From positions 1 through 64,000 of the forward strand of contig NW_027507065.1 of the NCBI RefSeq assembly GCF_052324685.1: a stretch of DNA of 64,000 nt. The letters run 5' to 3'. Numbering within the stretch: the stretch's first letter is position 1; each line of letters begins with the position of its first letter. This stretch comes from Brachyhypopomus gauderio. Lineage: Eukaryota; Chordata; Actinopteri; Gymnotiformes; Hypopomidae. The translations under genes were made by a program, and so were the position numbers. The notes below the pieces were generated by a model that was not told the origin of the DNA, made no database searches, and saw only the letters and a program-made list of their open reading frames with translations. Positions 1 through 14,992 of the stretch are shown piece after piece.

Positions 1-3000
1 ATGCTCAGAAACACTGTTTAGAGCTCTTACAACGCCAGAAAACGCTGTTTTGAACGCCTTAATGCAAGCCTTACTACTTGTTAGGAAATGCATGTGTAAC
101 ATTACAAACATGATAAAACAGCTTGTTATCACATCCAAACACTGTTTTGGAATGTTTTGGAACAAAATATGAGTTTTCAGTTCATTCTTCAAAAGTTGCA
201 CTTTTGCTCCAAGTTATGCTCAGAAACACTGTTTAGAGCGCTTACAGCGCCAGCAAACGCTGTTTTGAACGCCTTAATACAAGACTTACTACTTGTATGG
301 AAATGGATGTGTAACATTACAAACATGATAAAACAGCTTGTTATCACATCCAAACACTGTTTTGGAACAAAATATGAGTTTTCAGTTCATTCTTCAAAAG
401 TTGCACTTTTGCCACAAGTTATGCTCAGAAACACTGTTTAGAGCGCTTACAGCGCCAGCAAACGCTGTTTTGAACGCCTTAATACAAGACTTACTACTTG
501 TATGGAAATGGATGTGTAACATTACAAACATGATAAAACAGCTTGTTATCACATCCAAACACTGTTTTCATTCAAAATATGAGTTTTCTTTTAATTCTTG
601 AAAAGTTGCACTTTTGCCCCAAGTTATGCTCAGAAACACTGTTTAGAGCTCTTACAACGCCAGAAAACGCTGTTTTGAACGCCTTAATGCAAGCCTTACT
701 ACTTGTTAGGAAATGCATGTGTAACATTACAAACATGATAAAACAGCTTGTTATCACATCCAAACACTGTTTTGGAACAAAATATGAGTTTTCAGTTCAT
801 TCTTCAAAAGTTGCACTTTTCCACAAGTTATGCTCAGAAACACTGTTTAGAGCGCTTACAGCGCCAGCAAACGCTGTTTTGAACGCCTTAATACAAGACT
901 TACTACTTGTTTGGAAATGCATGTGTAACATTACAAACATGATAAAACAGCTTGTTATCACATCCAAACACTGTTTTGGAACAGAATATGAGTTTTCAGT
1001 TCATTCTTCAAAAGTTGCACTTTTGCCACAAGTTATGCTCAGAAACACTGTTTAGAGCGCTTACAGCGCCAGCAAACGCTGTTTTGAACGCCTTAATACA
1101 AGACTTACTACTTGTATGGAAATGCATGTGTAACATTACAAACATGATAAAACAGCTTGTTATCACATCCAAACACTGTTTTGGAACAAAATATGAGTTT
1201 TCAGTTCATTCTTCAAAAGTTGCACTTTTGCTCCAAGTTATGCTCAGAAACACTGTTTAGAGCGCTTACAGCGCCAGCAAACGCTGTTTTGAACGCCTTA
1301 ATACAAGACTTACTACTTGTATGGAAATGGATGTGTAACATTACAAACATGATAAAACAGCTTGTTATCACATCCAAACACTGTTTTCATTCAAAATATG
1401 AGTTTCTTTTCATTCTTGAAAAGTTGCACTTTTGCCCCAAGTTATGCTCAGAAACACTGTTTAGAGCTCTTACAACGCCAGCAAACGCTGTTTTGAACGC
1501 CTTAATGCAAGCCTTACTACTTGTTTGGAAATGCATGTGTAACATTACAAACATGATAAAACAGCTTGTTATCACATCCAAACACTGTTTTGGAACAAAA
1601 TATGAGTTTTCAGTTCATTCTTCAAAAGTTGCACTTTTGCCACAAGTTATGCTCAGAAACACTGTTTAGAGCGCTTACAGCGCCAGCAAACGCTGTTTTG
1701 AACGCCTTAATACAAGACTTACTACTTGTATGGAAATGCATGTGTAACATTACAAACATGATAAAACAGCTTGTTATCACATCCAAACACTGTTTTGGAA
1801 CAAAATATGAGTTTTCAGTTCATTCTTCAAAAGTTGCACTTTTGCTCCAAGTTATGCTCAGAAACACTGTTTAGAGCGCTTACAGCGCCAGCAAACGCTG
1901 TTTTGAACGCCTTAATACAAGACTTACTACTTGTATGGAAATGGATGTGTAACATTACAAACATGATAAAACAGCTTGTTATCACATCCAAACACTGTTT
2001 TGGAACAAAATATGAGTTTTCAGTTCATTCTTCAAAAGTTGCACTTTTGCCACAAGTTAAGCTCAGAAACAATGTTTAGAGCGCTTACAGCGCCAGCAAA
2101 CGCTGTTTTGAACGCCTTAATACAAGACTTACTACTTGTATGGAAATGGATGTGTAACATTACAAACATGATAAAACAGCTTGTTATCACATCCAAACAC
2201 TGTTTTCATTCAAAATATGAGTTTTCTTTTCATTCTTGAAAAGTTGCACTTTTGCCCCAAGTTATGCTCAGAAACACTGTTTAGAGCGCTTACAGCGCCA
2301 GCAAACGCTGTTTTGAACGCCTTAATACAAGACTTACTACTTGTATGGAAATGGATGTGTAACATTACAAACATGATAAAACAGCTTGTTATCACATCCA
2401 AACACTGTTTTGGAACAAAATATGAGTTTTCAGTTCATTCTTCAAAAGTTGCACTTTTGCTCCAAGTTATGCTCAGAAACACTGTTTAGAGCGCTTACAG
2501 CGCCAGCAAACGCTGTTTTGAACGCCTTAATACAAGACTTACTACTTGTATGGAAATGGATGTGTAACATTACAAACATGATAAAACAGCTTGTTATCAC
2601 ATCCAAACACTGTTTTGGAACAAAATATGAGTTTTCAGTTCATTCTTCAAAAGTTGCACTTTTGCCACAAGTTATGCTCAGAAACACTGTTTAGAGCGCT
2701 TACAGCGCCAGCAAACGCTGTTTTGAACGCCTTAATACAAGACTTACTACTTGTATGGAAATGGATGTGTAACATTACAAACATGATAAAACAGCTTGTT
2801 ATCACATCCAAACACTGTTTTCATTCAAAATATGAGTTTTCTTTTAATTCTTGAAAAGTTGCACTTTTGCCCCAAGTTATGCTCAGAAACACTGTTTAGA
2901 GCTCTTACAACGCCAGAAAACGCTGTTTTGAACGCCTTAATGCAAGCCTTACTACTTGTTAGGAAATGCATGTGTAACATTACAAACATGATAAAACAGC

Positions 3001-6000
3001 TTGTTATCACATCCAAACACTGTTTTGGAACAAAATATGAGTTTTCAGTTCATTCTTCAAAAGTTGCACTTTTCCACAAGTTATGCTCAGAAACACTGTT
3101 TAGAGCACTTACAGCGCCAGCAAACGCTGTTTTGAACGCCTTAATACAAGACTTACTACTTGTTTGGAAATGCATGTGTAACATTACAAACATGATAAAA
3201 CAGCTTGTTATCACATCCAAACACTGTTTTGGAACAGAATATGAGTTTTCAGTTCATTCTTCAAAAGTTGCACTTTTGCCACAAGTTATGCTCAGAAACA
3301 CTGTTTAGAGCGCTTACAGCGCCAGCAAACGCTGTTTTGAACGCCTTAATACAAGACTTACTACTTGTATGGAAATGCATGTGTAACATTACAAACATGA
3401 TAAAACAGCTTGTTATCACATCCAAACACTGTTTTGGAACAAAATATGAGTTTTCAGTTCATTCTTCAAAAGTTGCACTTTTGCTCCAAGTTATGCTCAG
3501 AAACACTGTTTAGAGCGCTTACAGCGCCAGCAAACGCTGTTTTGAACGCCTTAATACAAGACTTACTACTTGTATGGAAATGGATGTGTAACATTACAAA
3601 CATGATAAAACAGCTTGTTATCACATCCAAACACTGTTTTCATTCAAAATATGAGTTTTCTTTTCATTCTTGAAAAGTTGCACTTTTGCCCCAAGTTATG
3701 CTCAGAAACACTGTTTAGAGCTCTTACAACGCCAGCAAACGCTGTTTTGAACGCCTTAATGCAAGCCTTACTACTTGTTTGGAAATGCATGTGTAACATT
3801 ACAAACATGATAAAACAGCTTGTTATCACATCCAAACACTGTTTTGGAACAAAATATGAGTTTTCAGTTCATTCTTCAAAAGTTGCACTTTTGCCACAAG
3901 TTATGCTCAGAAACACTGTTTAGAGCGCTTACAGCGCCAGCAAACGCTGTTTTGAACGCCTTAATACAAGACTTACTACTTGTATGGAAATGCATGTGTA
4001 ACATTACAAACATGATAAAACAGCTTGTTATCACATCCAAACACTGTTTTGGAACAAAATATGAGTTTTCAGTTCATTCTTCAAAAGTTGCACTTTTGCT
4101 CCAAGTTATGCTCAGAAACACTGTTTAGAGCGCTTACAGCGCCAGCAAACGCTGTTTTGAACGCCTTAATACAAGACTTACTACTTGTATGGAAATGGAT
4201 GTGTAACATTACAAACATGATAAAACAGCTTGTTATCACATCCAAACACTGTTTTGGAACAAAATATGAGTTTTCAGTTCATTCTTCAAAAGTTGCACTT
4301 TTGCCACAAGTTAAGCTCAGAAACAATGTTTAGAGCGCTTACAGCGCCAGCAAACGCTGTTTTGAACGCCTTAATACAAGACTTACTACTTGTATGGAAA
4401 TGGATGTGTAACATTACAAACATGATAAAACAGCTTGTTATCACATCCAAACACTGTTTTCATTCAAAATATGAGTTTTCTTTTCATTCTTGAAAAGTTG
4501 CACTTTTGCCCCAAGTTATGCTCAGAAACACTGTTTAGAGCGCTTACAGCGCCAGCAAACGCTGTTTTGAACGCCTTAATACAAGACTTACTACTTGTAT
4601 GGAAATGGATGTGTAACATTACAAACATGATAAAACAGCTTGTTATCACATCCAAACACTGTTTTGAAACAAAATATGAGTTTTCAGTTCATTCTTCAAA
4701 AGTTGCACTTTTGCCACAAGTTATGCTCAGAAACACTGTTTAGAGCGCTTACAGCGCCAGCAAACGCTGTTTTGAACGACTTAATACAAGACTTACTACT
4801 TGTATGGAAATGGATGTGTAACATTACAAACATGATAAAACAGCTTGTTATCACATCCAAACACTGTTTTGGAACAAAATATGAGTTTTCAGTTCATTCT
4901 TCAAAAGTTGCACTTTTGCTCCAAGATATGCTCAGAAACACTGTTTAGAGCGCTTACAGCGCCAGCAAACGCTGTTTTGAACGCCTTAATACAAGACTTA
5001 CTACTTGTATGGAAATGGATGTGTAACATTACAAACATGATAAAACAGCTTGTTATCACATCCAAACACTGTTTTGGAACAAAATATGAGTTTTCAGTTC
5101 ATTCTTCAAAAGTTGCACTTTTGCCACAAGTTATGCTCAGAAACACTGTTTAGAGCGCTTACAGCGCCAGCAAACGCTGTTTTGAACGCCTTAATACAAG
5201 ACTTACTACTTGTTTGGAAATGCATGTGTAACATTACAAACATGATAAAACAGCTTGTTATCACATCCAAACACTGTTTTGGAACAAAATATGAGTTTTC
5301 AGTTCATTCTTCGAAAGTTGCACTTTTGCCACAAGTTATGCTCAGAAACATTGTTTAGAGCTCTTACAACGCCAGAAAACGCTGTTTTGAACGCCTTAAT
5401 GCAAGCCTTACTACTTGTTAGGAAATGCATGTGTAACATTACAAACATGATAAAACAGCTTGTTATCACATCCAAACACTGTTTTGGAACAAAATATGAG
5501 TTTTCAGTTCATTCTTCAAAAGTTGCACTTTTGCTCCAAGTTATGCTCAGAAACACTGTTTAGAGCGCTTACAGCGCCAGCAAACGCTGTTTTGAACGCC
5601 TTAATACAAGACTTACTACTTGTATGGAAATGGATGTGTAACATTACAAACATGATAAAACAGCTTGTTATCACATCCAAACACTGTTTTGGAACAAAAT
5701 ATGAGTTTTCAGTTCATTCTTCAAAAGTTGCACTTTTGCCACAAGTTATGCTCAGAAACACTGTTTAGAGCGCTTACAGCGCCAGCAAACGCTGTTTTGA
5801 ACGCCTTAATACAAGACTTACTACTTGTATGGAAATGGATGTGTAACATTACAAACATGATAAAACAGCTTGTTATCACATCCAAACACTGTTTTCATTC
5901 AAAATATGAGTTTTCTTTTAATTCTTGAAAAGTTGCACTTTTGCCCCAAGTTATGCTCAGAAACACTGTTTAGAGCTCTTACAACGCCAGAAAACGCTGT

Positions 6001-9000
6001 TTTGAACGCCTTAATGCAAGCCTTACTACTTGTTAGGAAATGCATGTGTAACATTACAAACATGATAAAACAGCTTGTTATCACATCCAAACACTGTTTT
6101 GGAACAAAATATGAGTTTTCAGTTCATTCTTCAAAAGTTGCACTTTTCCACAAGTTATGCTCAGAAACACTGTTTAGAGCGCTTACAGCGCCAGCAAACG
6201 CTGTTTTGAACGCCTTAATACAAGACTTACTACTTGTATGGAAATGCATGTGTAACATTACAAACATGATAAAACAGCTTGTTATCACATCCAAACACTG
6301 TTTTGGAACAAAATATGAGTTTTCAGTTCATTCTTCAAAAGTTGCACTTTTCCACAAGTTATGCTCAGAAACACTGTTTAGAGCGCTTACAGCGCCAGCA
6401 AACGCTGTTTTGAACGCCTTAATACAAGACTTACTACTTGTATGGAAATGGATGTGTAACATTACAAACATGATAAAACAGCTTGTTATCACATCCAAAC
6501 ACTGTTTTGGAACAAAATATGAGTTTTCAGTTCATTCTTCAAAAGTTGCACTTTTGCCACAAGTTATGCTCAGAAACACTGTTTAGAGCGCTTACAGCGC
6601 CAGCAAACGCTGTTTTGAACGCCTTAATACAAGACTTACTACTTGTTTGGAAATGCATGTGTAACATTACAAACATGATAAAACAGCTTGTTATCACATC
6701 CAAACACTGTTTTGGAACAAAATATGAGTTTTCAGTTCATTCTTCAAAAGTTGCACTTTTGCCACAAGTTATGCTCAGAAACACTGTTTAGAGCGCTTAC
6801 AGCGCCAGCAAACGCTGTTTTGAACGCCTTAATACAAGACTTACTACTTGTTTGGAAATGCATGTGTAACATTACAAACATGATAAAACAGCTTGTTATC
6901 ACATCCAAACACTGTTTTGGAACAAAATATGAGTTTTCAGTTCATTCTTCGAAAGTTGCACTTTTGCCACAAGTTATGCTCAGAAACACTGTTTAGAGCT
7001 CTTACAACGCCAGAAAACGCTGTTTTGAACGCCTTAATGCAAGCCTTACTACTTGTTAGGAAATGCATGTGTAACATTACAAACATGATAAAACAGCTTG
7101 TTATCACATCCAAACACTGTTTTGGAACAAAATATGAGTTTTCAGTTCATTCTTCAAAAGTTGCACTTTTGCTCCAAGTTATGCTCAGAAACACTGTTTA
7201 GAGCGCTTACAGCGCCAGCAAACGCTGTTTTGAACGCCTTAATACAAGACTTACTACTTGTATGGAAATGGATGTGTAACATTACAAACATGATAAAACA
7301 GCTTGTTATCACATCCAAACACTGTTTTGGAACAAAATATGAGTTTTCAGTTCATTCTTCAAAAGTTGCACTTTTGCCACAAGTTATGCTCAGAAACACT
7401 GTTTAGAGCGCTTACAGCGCCAGCAAACGCTGTTTTGAACGCCTTAATACAAGACTTACTACTTGTTTGGAAATGCATGTGTAACATTACAAACATGATA
7501 AAACAGCTTGTTATCACATCCAAACACTGTTTTGGAACAAAATATGAGTTTTCTTTTCATTCTTCAAAAGTTGCACTTTTGCCACAAGTTATGCTCAGAA
7601 ACAGTGTTTAGAGCGCTAACAGCGCCAGCAAACGCTGTTTTGAATGCCTTAATACAAGACTTACTACTTGTTTGGAAATGCATGTGTAACATTACAAACA
7701 TGATAAAACAGCTTGTTATCACATCCAAACACTGTTTTGGAACAAAATATGAGTTTTCTTTTCATTCTTCAAAAGTTGCACTTTTGCCACAAGTTATGCT
7801 CAGAAACACTGTTTAGAGCGCTTACAGCGCCAGCAAACGCTGTTTTGAACGCCTAAATGCAAGACTTACTACTTGTTTGGAAATGCATGTGTAACATTAC
7901 AAACATGATAAAACAGCTTGTTATCACGTCCAAACACTGTTTTGGAACAAAATATGAGTTTTCAGTTCATTCTTCAAAAGTTGCACTTTTGCTCCAAGTT
8001 ATGCTCAGAAACACTGTTTAGAGCGTTTACAGAGCCAGCAAACGCTGTTTTGAACGCCTAAATGCAAGACTTACTACTTGTTTGGAAATGCATGTGTAAC
8101 ATTACAAACATGATAAAACAGCTTGTTATCACATCCAAACACTGTTTTGGAACAAAATATGAGTTGTCAGTTCATTCTTCAAAAGTTGCACTTTTGCCCC
8201 AAGTTATGCTCAGAAACACTGTTTAGAGCGTTTACAGAGCCAGCAAACGCTGTTTTGAACGCCTTAATACAAGACTTACTACTTGTTTGGAAATGCATGT
8301 GTAACATTACAAACATGATAAAACAGCTTGTTATCACGTCCAAACACTGTTTTGGAACAAAATATGAGTTTTCAGTTCATTCTTCAAAAGTTGCACTTTT
8401 GCTCCAAGTTATGCTCAGAAACACTGTTTAGAGCGCTTACAGCGCCAGCAAACGCGGTTTTGAACGCCTTAATACAAGACTTACTACTTGTTTGGAAATG
8501 CATGTGTAACATTACAAACATGATAAAACAGCTTGCTATCACATCCAAACACTGTTTTGGAACAAAATATGAGTTTTCAGTTCATTCTTCAAAAGTTGCA
8601 CTTTTGCTCCAAGTTATGCTCAGAAACACTGTTTAGAGCGTTTACAGAGCCAGCAAACGCTGTTTTGAACGCCTAAATGCAAGACTTACTACTTGTTTGG
8701 AAATGCATGTGTAACATTACAAACATGATAAAACAGCTTGTTATCACACCCAAACACTGTTTTCATTCAAAATATGAGTTTTCTTTTCATTCTTCAAAAG
8801 TTGCACTTTTGCCACAAGTTATGCTCAGAAACACTGTTTAGAGCGCTTACAGCGCCAGCAAACGCTGTTTGGAACACCTTAATACAAGACTTACTACTTG
8901 TTTGGAAATGCATGTGTAACATTACAAACATGATAAAACAGCTTGTTATCACATCCAAACACTGTTTTAGAACAAAATATGAGTTTTCAGTTCATTCTTC

Positions 9001-12000
9001 AAAAGTTGCACTTTTGCTCCAAGTTATGCTCAGAAACACTGTTTAGAGCGTTTACAGAGCCAGCAAACGCTGTTTTGAACGCCTAAATGCAAGACTTACT
9101 ACTTGTTTGGAAATGCATGTGTAACATTACAAACATGATAAAACAGCTTGTTATCACATCCAAACACTGTTTTGGAACAAAATATGAGTTTTCTTTTCAT
9201 TCTTCAAAAGTTGCACTTTTGCCACAAGTTATGCTCAGAAACACTGTTTAGAGCGCTAACAGCGCCAGCAAACGCTGTTTTGAACGCCTTAATACAAGAC
9301 TTACTATTTGTTTGGAAATGCATGTGTAACATTACAAACATGATAAAACAGCTTGTTATCACATCCAAACACTGTTTTGGAACAAAATATGAGTTGTCAG
9401 TTCATTCTTCAAAAGTTGCACTTTTGCCCCAAGTTATGCTCAGAAACACTGTTTAGAGCGTTTACAGAGCCAGCAAACGCTGTTTTGAACGCCTTAATAC
9501 AAGACTTACTACTTGTTTGGAAATGCATGTGTAACATTACAAACATGATAAAACAGCTTGTTATCACGTCCAAACACTGTTTTGGAACAAAATATGAGTT
9601 TTCAGTTCATTCTTCAAAAGTTGCACTTTTGCTCCAAGTTATGCTCAGAAACACTGTTTAGAGCGCTTACAGCGCCAGCAAACGCGGTTTTGAACGCCTT
9701 AATACAAGACTTACTACTTGTTTGGAAATGCATGTGTAACATTACAAACATGATAAAACAGCTTGCTATCACATCCAAACACTGTTTTGGAACAAAATAT
9801 GAGTTTTCAGTTCATTCTTCAAAAGTTGCACTTTTGCTCCAAGTTATGCTCAGAAACACTGTTTAGAGCGTTTACAGAGCCAGCAAACGCTGTTTTGAAC
9901 GCCTAAATGCAAGACTTACTACTTGTTTGGAAATGCATGTGTAACATTACAAACATGATAAAACAGCTTGTTATCACATCCAAACACTGTTTTAGAACAA
10001 AATATGAGTTTTCAGTTCATTCTTCAAAAGTTGCACTTTTGCTCCAAGTTATGCTCAGAAACACTGTTTAGAGCGTTTACAGAGCCAGCAAACGCTGTTT
10101 TGAACGCCTAAATGCAAGACTTACTACTTGTTTGGAAATGCATGTGTAACATTACAAACATGATAAAACAGCTTGTTATCACATCCAAACACTGTTTTGG
10201 AACAAAATATGAGTTTTCTTTTCATTCTTCAAAAGTTGCACTTTTGCCACAAGTTATGCTCAGAAACACTGTTTAGAGCGCTAACAGCGCCAGCAAACGC
10301 TGTTTTGAACGCCTTAATACAAGACTTACTATTTGTTTGGAAATGCATGTGTAACATTACAAACATGATAAAACAGCTTGTTATCACATCCAAACACTGT
10401 TTTCATTCAAAATATGAGTTTTCTTTTCATTCTTCAAAAGTTGCACTTTTGCCACAAGTTATGCTCAGAAACACTGTTTAGAGCGCTTACAGCGCCAGCA
10501 AACGCTGTTTGGAACACCTTAATACAAGACTTACTACTTGTTTGGAAATGCATGTGTAACATTACAAACATGATAAAACAGCTTGTTATCACATCCAAAC
10601 ACTGTTTTAGAACAAAATATGAGTTTTCAGTTCATTCTTCAAAAGTTGCACTTTTGCTCCAAGTTATGCTCAGAAACACTGTTTAGAGCGTTTACAGAGC
10701 CAGCAAACGCTGTTTTGAACGCCTAAATGCAAGACTTACTACTTGTTTGGAAATGCATGTGTAACATTACAAACATGATAAAACAGCTTGTTATCACATC
10801 CAAACACTGTTTTGGAACAAAATATGAGTTTTCTTTTCATTCTTCAAAAGTTGCACTTTTGCCACAAGTTATGCTCAGAAACACTGTTTAGAGCGCTAAC
10901 AGCGCCAGCAAACGCTGTTTTGAACGCCTTAATACAAGACTTACTATTTGTTTGGAAATGCATGTGTAACATTACAAACATGATAAAACAGCTTGTTATC
11001 ACATCCAAACACTGTTTTGGAACAAAATATGAGTTTTCTTTTCATTCTTCAAAAGTTGCACTTTTGCTCCAAGTTATGCTCAGAAACACTGTTTAGAGCG
11101 TTTACAGAGCCAGCAAACGCTGTTTTGAACGCCTAAATGCAAGACTTACTACTTGTTTGGAAATGCATGTGTAACATTACAAACATGATAAAACAGCTTG
11201 TTATCACATCCAAACACTGTTTTGAAACAAAATATGAGTTTTCAGTTCATTCTTCAAAAGTTGCACTTTTGCCCCAAGTTATGCTCAGAAACACTGTTTA
11301 GAGCGCTTACAGCGCCATCAAAAGCGGTTTTGAACGCCTTAATGCAAGACTTACTACTTGTTTGGAAATGCATGTGTAATATCACAAACATGATGAAATC
11401 AGCTTGTTATCACATCCAAACACTGTTTTGAAACAAAATATGAGTTTTCAGTTCATTCTTCAAAAGTTGCACTTTTGCCCCAAGTTATGCTCAGAAACAC
11501 TGTTTAGAGCGTTTACAGAGCCAGCAAACGCTGTTTTGAACACCTAAATGCAAGACTTACTACTTGTTTGGAAATGCATGTGTAACATTACAAACATGAT
11601 AAAACAGCTTGTTATCACATCCAAACACTGTTTTGGAACAAAATATGAGTTTTCTTTTCATTCTTCAAAAGTTGCACTTTTGCCACAAGTTATGCTCAGA
11701 AACACTGTTTAGAGCGCTTACAGCGCCAGCAAACGCTGTTTTGAACGCCTTAATACAAGACTTACTACTTGTTTGGAAATGCATGTGTAACATTACAAAC
11801 ATGATAAAACAGCTTGCTATCACATCCAAACACTGTTTTGGAACAAAATATGAGTTTTCAGTTCATTCTTCAAAAGTTGCACTTTTGCTCCAAGTTATGC
11901 TCAGAAACACTGTTTAGAGCGTTTACAGAGCCAGCAAACGCTGTTTTGAACGCCTAAATGCAAGACTTACTACTTGTTTGGAAATGCATGTGTAACATTA

Positions 12001-14992
12001 CAAACATGATAAAACAGCTTGTTATCACATCCAAACACTGTTTTGAAACAAAATATGAGTTTTCAGTTCATTCTTCAAAAGTTGCACTTTTGCCCCAAGT
12101 TATGCTCAGAAACACTGTTTAGAGCACTTACAGCGCCAGCAAACGCTGTTTTGAACGCCTTAATGCAAGACTTACTACTTGTTTGGAAATGCATGTGTAA
12201 CATTACAAACATTATAAAACAGCTTGTTATCACATCCAAACACTGTTTTGAAACAAAATGTGAGTTTTCAGTTCATTCTTCAAAAGTTGCACTTTTGCCC
12301 CAAGTTATGCTCAGAAACACTGTTTAGAGCGCTTACAGCGCCAGCAAACGCGGTTTTGAACGCCTTAATACAAGACTTACTACTTGTTTGGAAATGCATG
12401 TGTAACATTACAAACATGATAAAACAGCTTGCTATCACATCCAAACACTGTTTTGGAACAAAATATGAGTTTTCAGTTCATTCTTCAAAAGTTGCACTTT
12501 TGCTCCAAGTTATGCTCAGAAACACTGTTTAGAGCGTTTACAGAGCCAGCAAACGCTGTTTTGAACGCCTAAATGCAAGACTTACTACTTGTTTGGAAAT
12601 GCATGTGTAACATTACAAACATGATAAAACAGCTTGTTATCACACCCAAACACTGTTTTCATTCAAAATATGAGTTTTCTTTTCATTCTTCAAAAGTTGC
12701 ACTTTTGCCACAAGTTATGCTCAGAAACACTGTTTAGAGCGCTTACAGCGCCAGCAAACGCTGTTTGGAACACCTTAATACAAGACTTACTACTTGTTTG
12801 GAAATGCATGTGTAACATTACAAACATGATAAAACAGCTTGTTATCACATCCAAACACTGTTTTAGAACAAAATATGAGTTTTCAGTTCATTCTTCAAAA
12901 GTTGCACTTTTGCTCCAAGTTATGCTCAGAAACACTGTTTAGAGCGTTTACAGAGCCAGCAAACGCTGTTTTGAACGCCTAAATGCAAGACTTACTACTT
13001 GTTTGGAAATGCATGTGTAACATTACAAACATGATAAAACAGCTTGTTATCACATCCAAACACTGTTTTGGAACAAAATATGAGTTTTCTTTTCATTCTT
13101 CAAAAGTTGCACTTTTGCCACAAGTTATGCTCAGAAACACTGTTTAGAGCGCTAACAGCGCCAGCAAACGCTGTTTTGAACGCCTTAATACAAGACTTAC
13201 TATTTGTTTGGAAATGCATGTGTAACATTACAAACATGATAAAACAGCTTGTTATCACATCCAAACACTGTTTTGGAACAAAATATGAGTTTTCTTTTCA
13301 TTCTTCAAAAGTTGCACTTTTGCTCCAAGTTATGCTCAGAAACACTGTTTAGAGCGTTTACAGAGCCAGCAAACGCTGTTTTGAACGCCTAAATGCAAGA
13401 CTTACTACTTGTTTGGAAATGCATGTGTAACATTACAAACATGATAAAACAGCTTGTTATCACATCCAAACACTGTTTTGAAACAAAATATGAGTTTTCA
13501 GTTCATTCTTCAAAAGTTGCACTTTTGCCCCAAGTTATGCTCAGAAACACTGTTTAGAGCGCTTACAGCGCCATCAAAAGCGGTTTTGAACGCCTTAATG
13601 CAAGACTTACTACTTGTTTGGAAATGCATGTGTAATATCACAAACATGATGAAATCAGCTTGTTATCACATCCAAACACTGTTTTGAAACAAAATATGAG
13701 TTTTCAGTTCATTCTTCAAAAGTTGCACTTTTGCCCCAAGTTATGCTCAGAAACACTGTTTAGAGCGTTTACAGAGCCAGCAAACGCTGTTTTGAACACC
13801 TAAATGCAAGACTTACTACTTGTTTGGAAATGCATGTGTAACATTACAAACATGATAAAACAGCTTGTTATCACATCCAAACACTGTTTTGGAACAAAAT
13901 ATGAGTTTTCTTTTCATTCTTCAAAAGTTGCACTTTTGCCACAAGTTATGCTCAGAAACACTGTTTAGAGCGCTTACAGCGCCAGCAAACGCTGTTTTGA
14001 ACGCCTTAATACAAGACTTACTACTTGTTTGGAAATGCATGTGTAACATTACAAACATGATAAAACAGCTTGCTATCACATCCAAACACTGTTTTGGAAC
14101 AAAATATGAGTTTTCAGTTCATTCTTCAAAAGTTGCACTTTTGCTCCAAGTTATGCTCAGAAACACTGTTTAGAGCGTTTACAGAGCCAGCAAACGCTGT
14201 TTTGAACGCCTAAATGCAAGACTTACTACTTGTTTGGAAATGCATGTGTAACATTACAAACATGATAAAACAGCTTGTTATCACATCCAAACACTGTTTT
14301 GGAACAAAATATGAGTTTTCTTTTCATTCTTCAAAAGTTGCACTTTTGCCACAAGTTATGCTCAGAAACACTGTTTAGAGCGCTAACAGCGCCAGCAAAC
14401 GCTGTTTTGAACGCCTTAATGCAAGACTTACTACTTGTTTGGAAATGCATGTGTAACATTACAAACATGATAAAACAGCTTGTTATCACATCCAAACACT
14501 GTTTTGAAACAAAATATGAGTTTTCAGTTCATTCTTCAAAAGTTGCACTTTTGCCCCAAGTTATGCTCAGAAACACTGTTTAGAGCACTTACAGCGCCAG
14601 CAAACGCTGTTTTGAACGCCTTAATGCAAGACTTACTACTTGTTTGGAAATGCATGTGTAACATTACAAACATTATAAAACAGCTTGTTATCACATCCAA
14701 ACACTGTTTTGAAACAAAATGTGAGTTTTCAGTTCATTCTTCAAAAGTTGCACTTTTGCCCCAAGTTATGCTCAGAAACACTGTTTAGAGCGCTTACAGC
14801 ACCAGCAAACGCTGTTTTGAACGCCTTAATGCAAGACTTACTACTTGTTTGGAAATGCATGTGTAACATTACAAACATGATAAAACAGCTTGTTATCACA
14901 TCCAAACACTGTTTTGAAACAAAATATGAGTTTTCAGTTCATTCTTCAAAAGTTGCACTTTTGCCCCAAGTTATGCTCAGAAACACTGTTTA
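1..14992. repeat. 205-bp tandem satellite array, about 73 monomers
   Basis: Head-to-tail monomers recur every 205 bp from the first base to 14992; the array starts outside the window. Each monomer has the landmarks GCTTGTTATCACATCCAAAC, AAATATGAGTTTTC, AAAAGTTGCACTTTTG and TTATGCTCAGAAACACTGTT in fixed order. Two blocks are visible. Up to about 7.8 kb many monomers carry TGTATGGAAATGGATG. From about 7.8 kb they carry TGTTTGGAAATGCATG, often with GTTTACAGAGCC and GCCTAAATGC. Indel-marked monomers (2 bp lost near 817, 3070, 6145 and 6345; 1 bp gained near 11394 and 13650) recur at multi-monomer spacing. The many 87-238 codon open frames are a by-product of a stop-poor repeat whose length is not a multiple of three. 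I see no gene here. Position relative to a centromere is unknown. Confidence 0.97.

Noticed and set aside
1-14992. CRISPR-like or protein-repeat array
   Set aside because: The whole 205-bp unit repeats with scattered substitutions and there are no unique spacers; it is a eukaryotic satellite.
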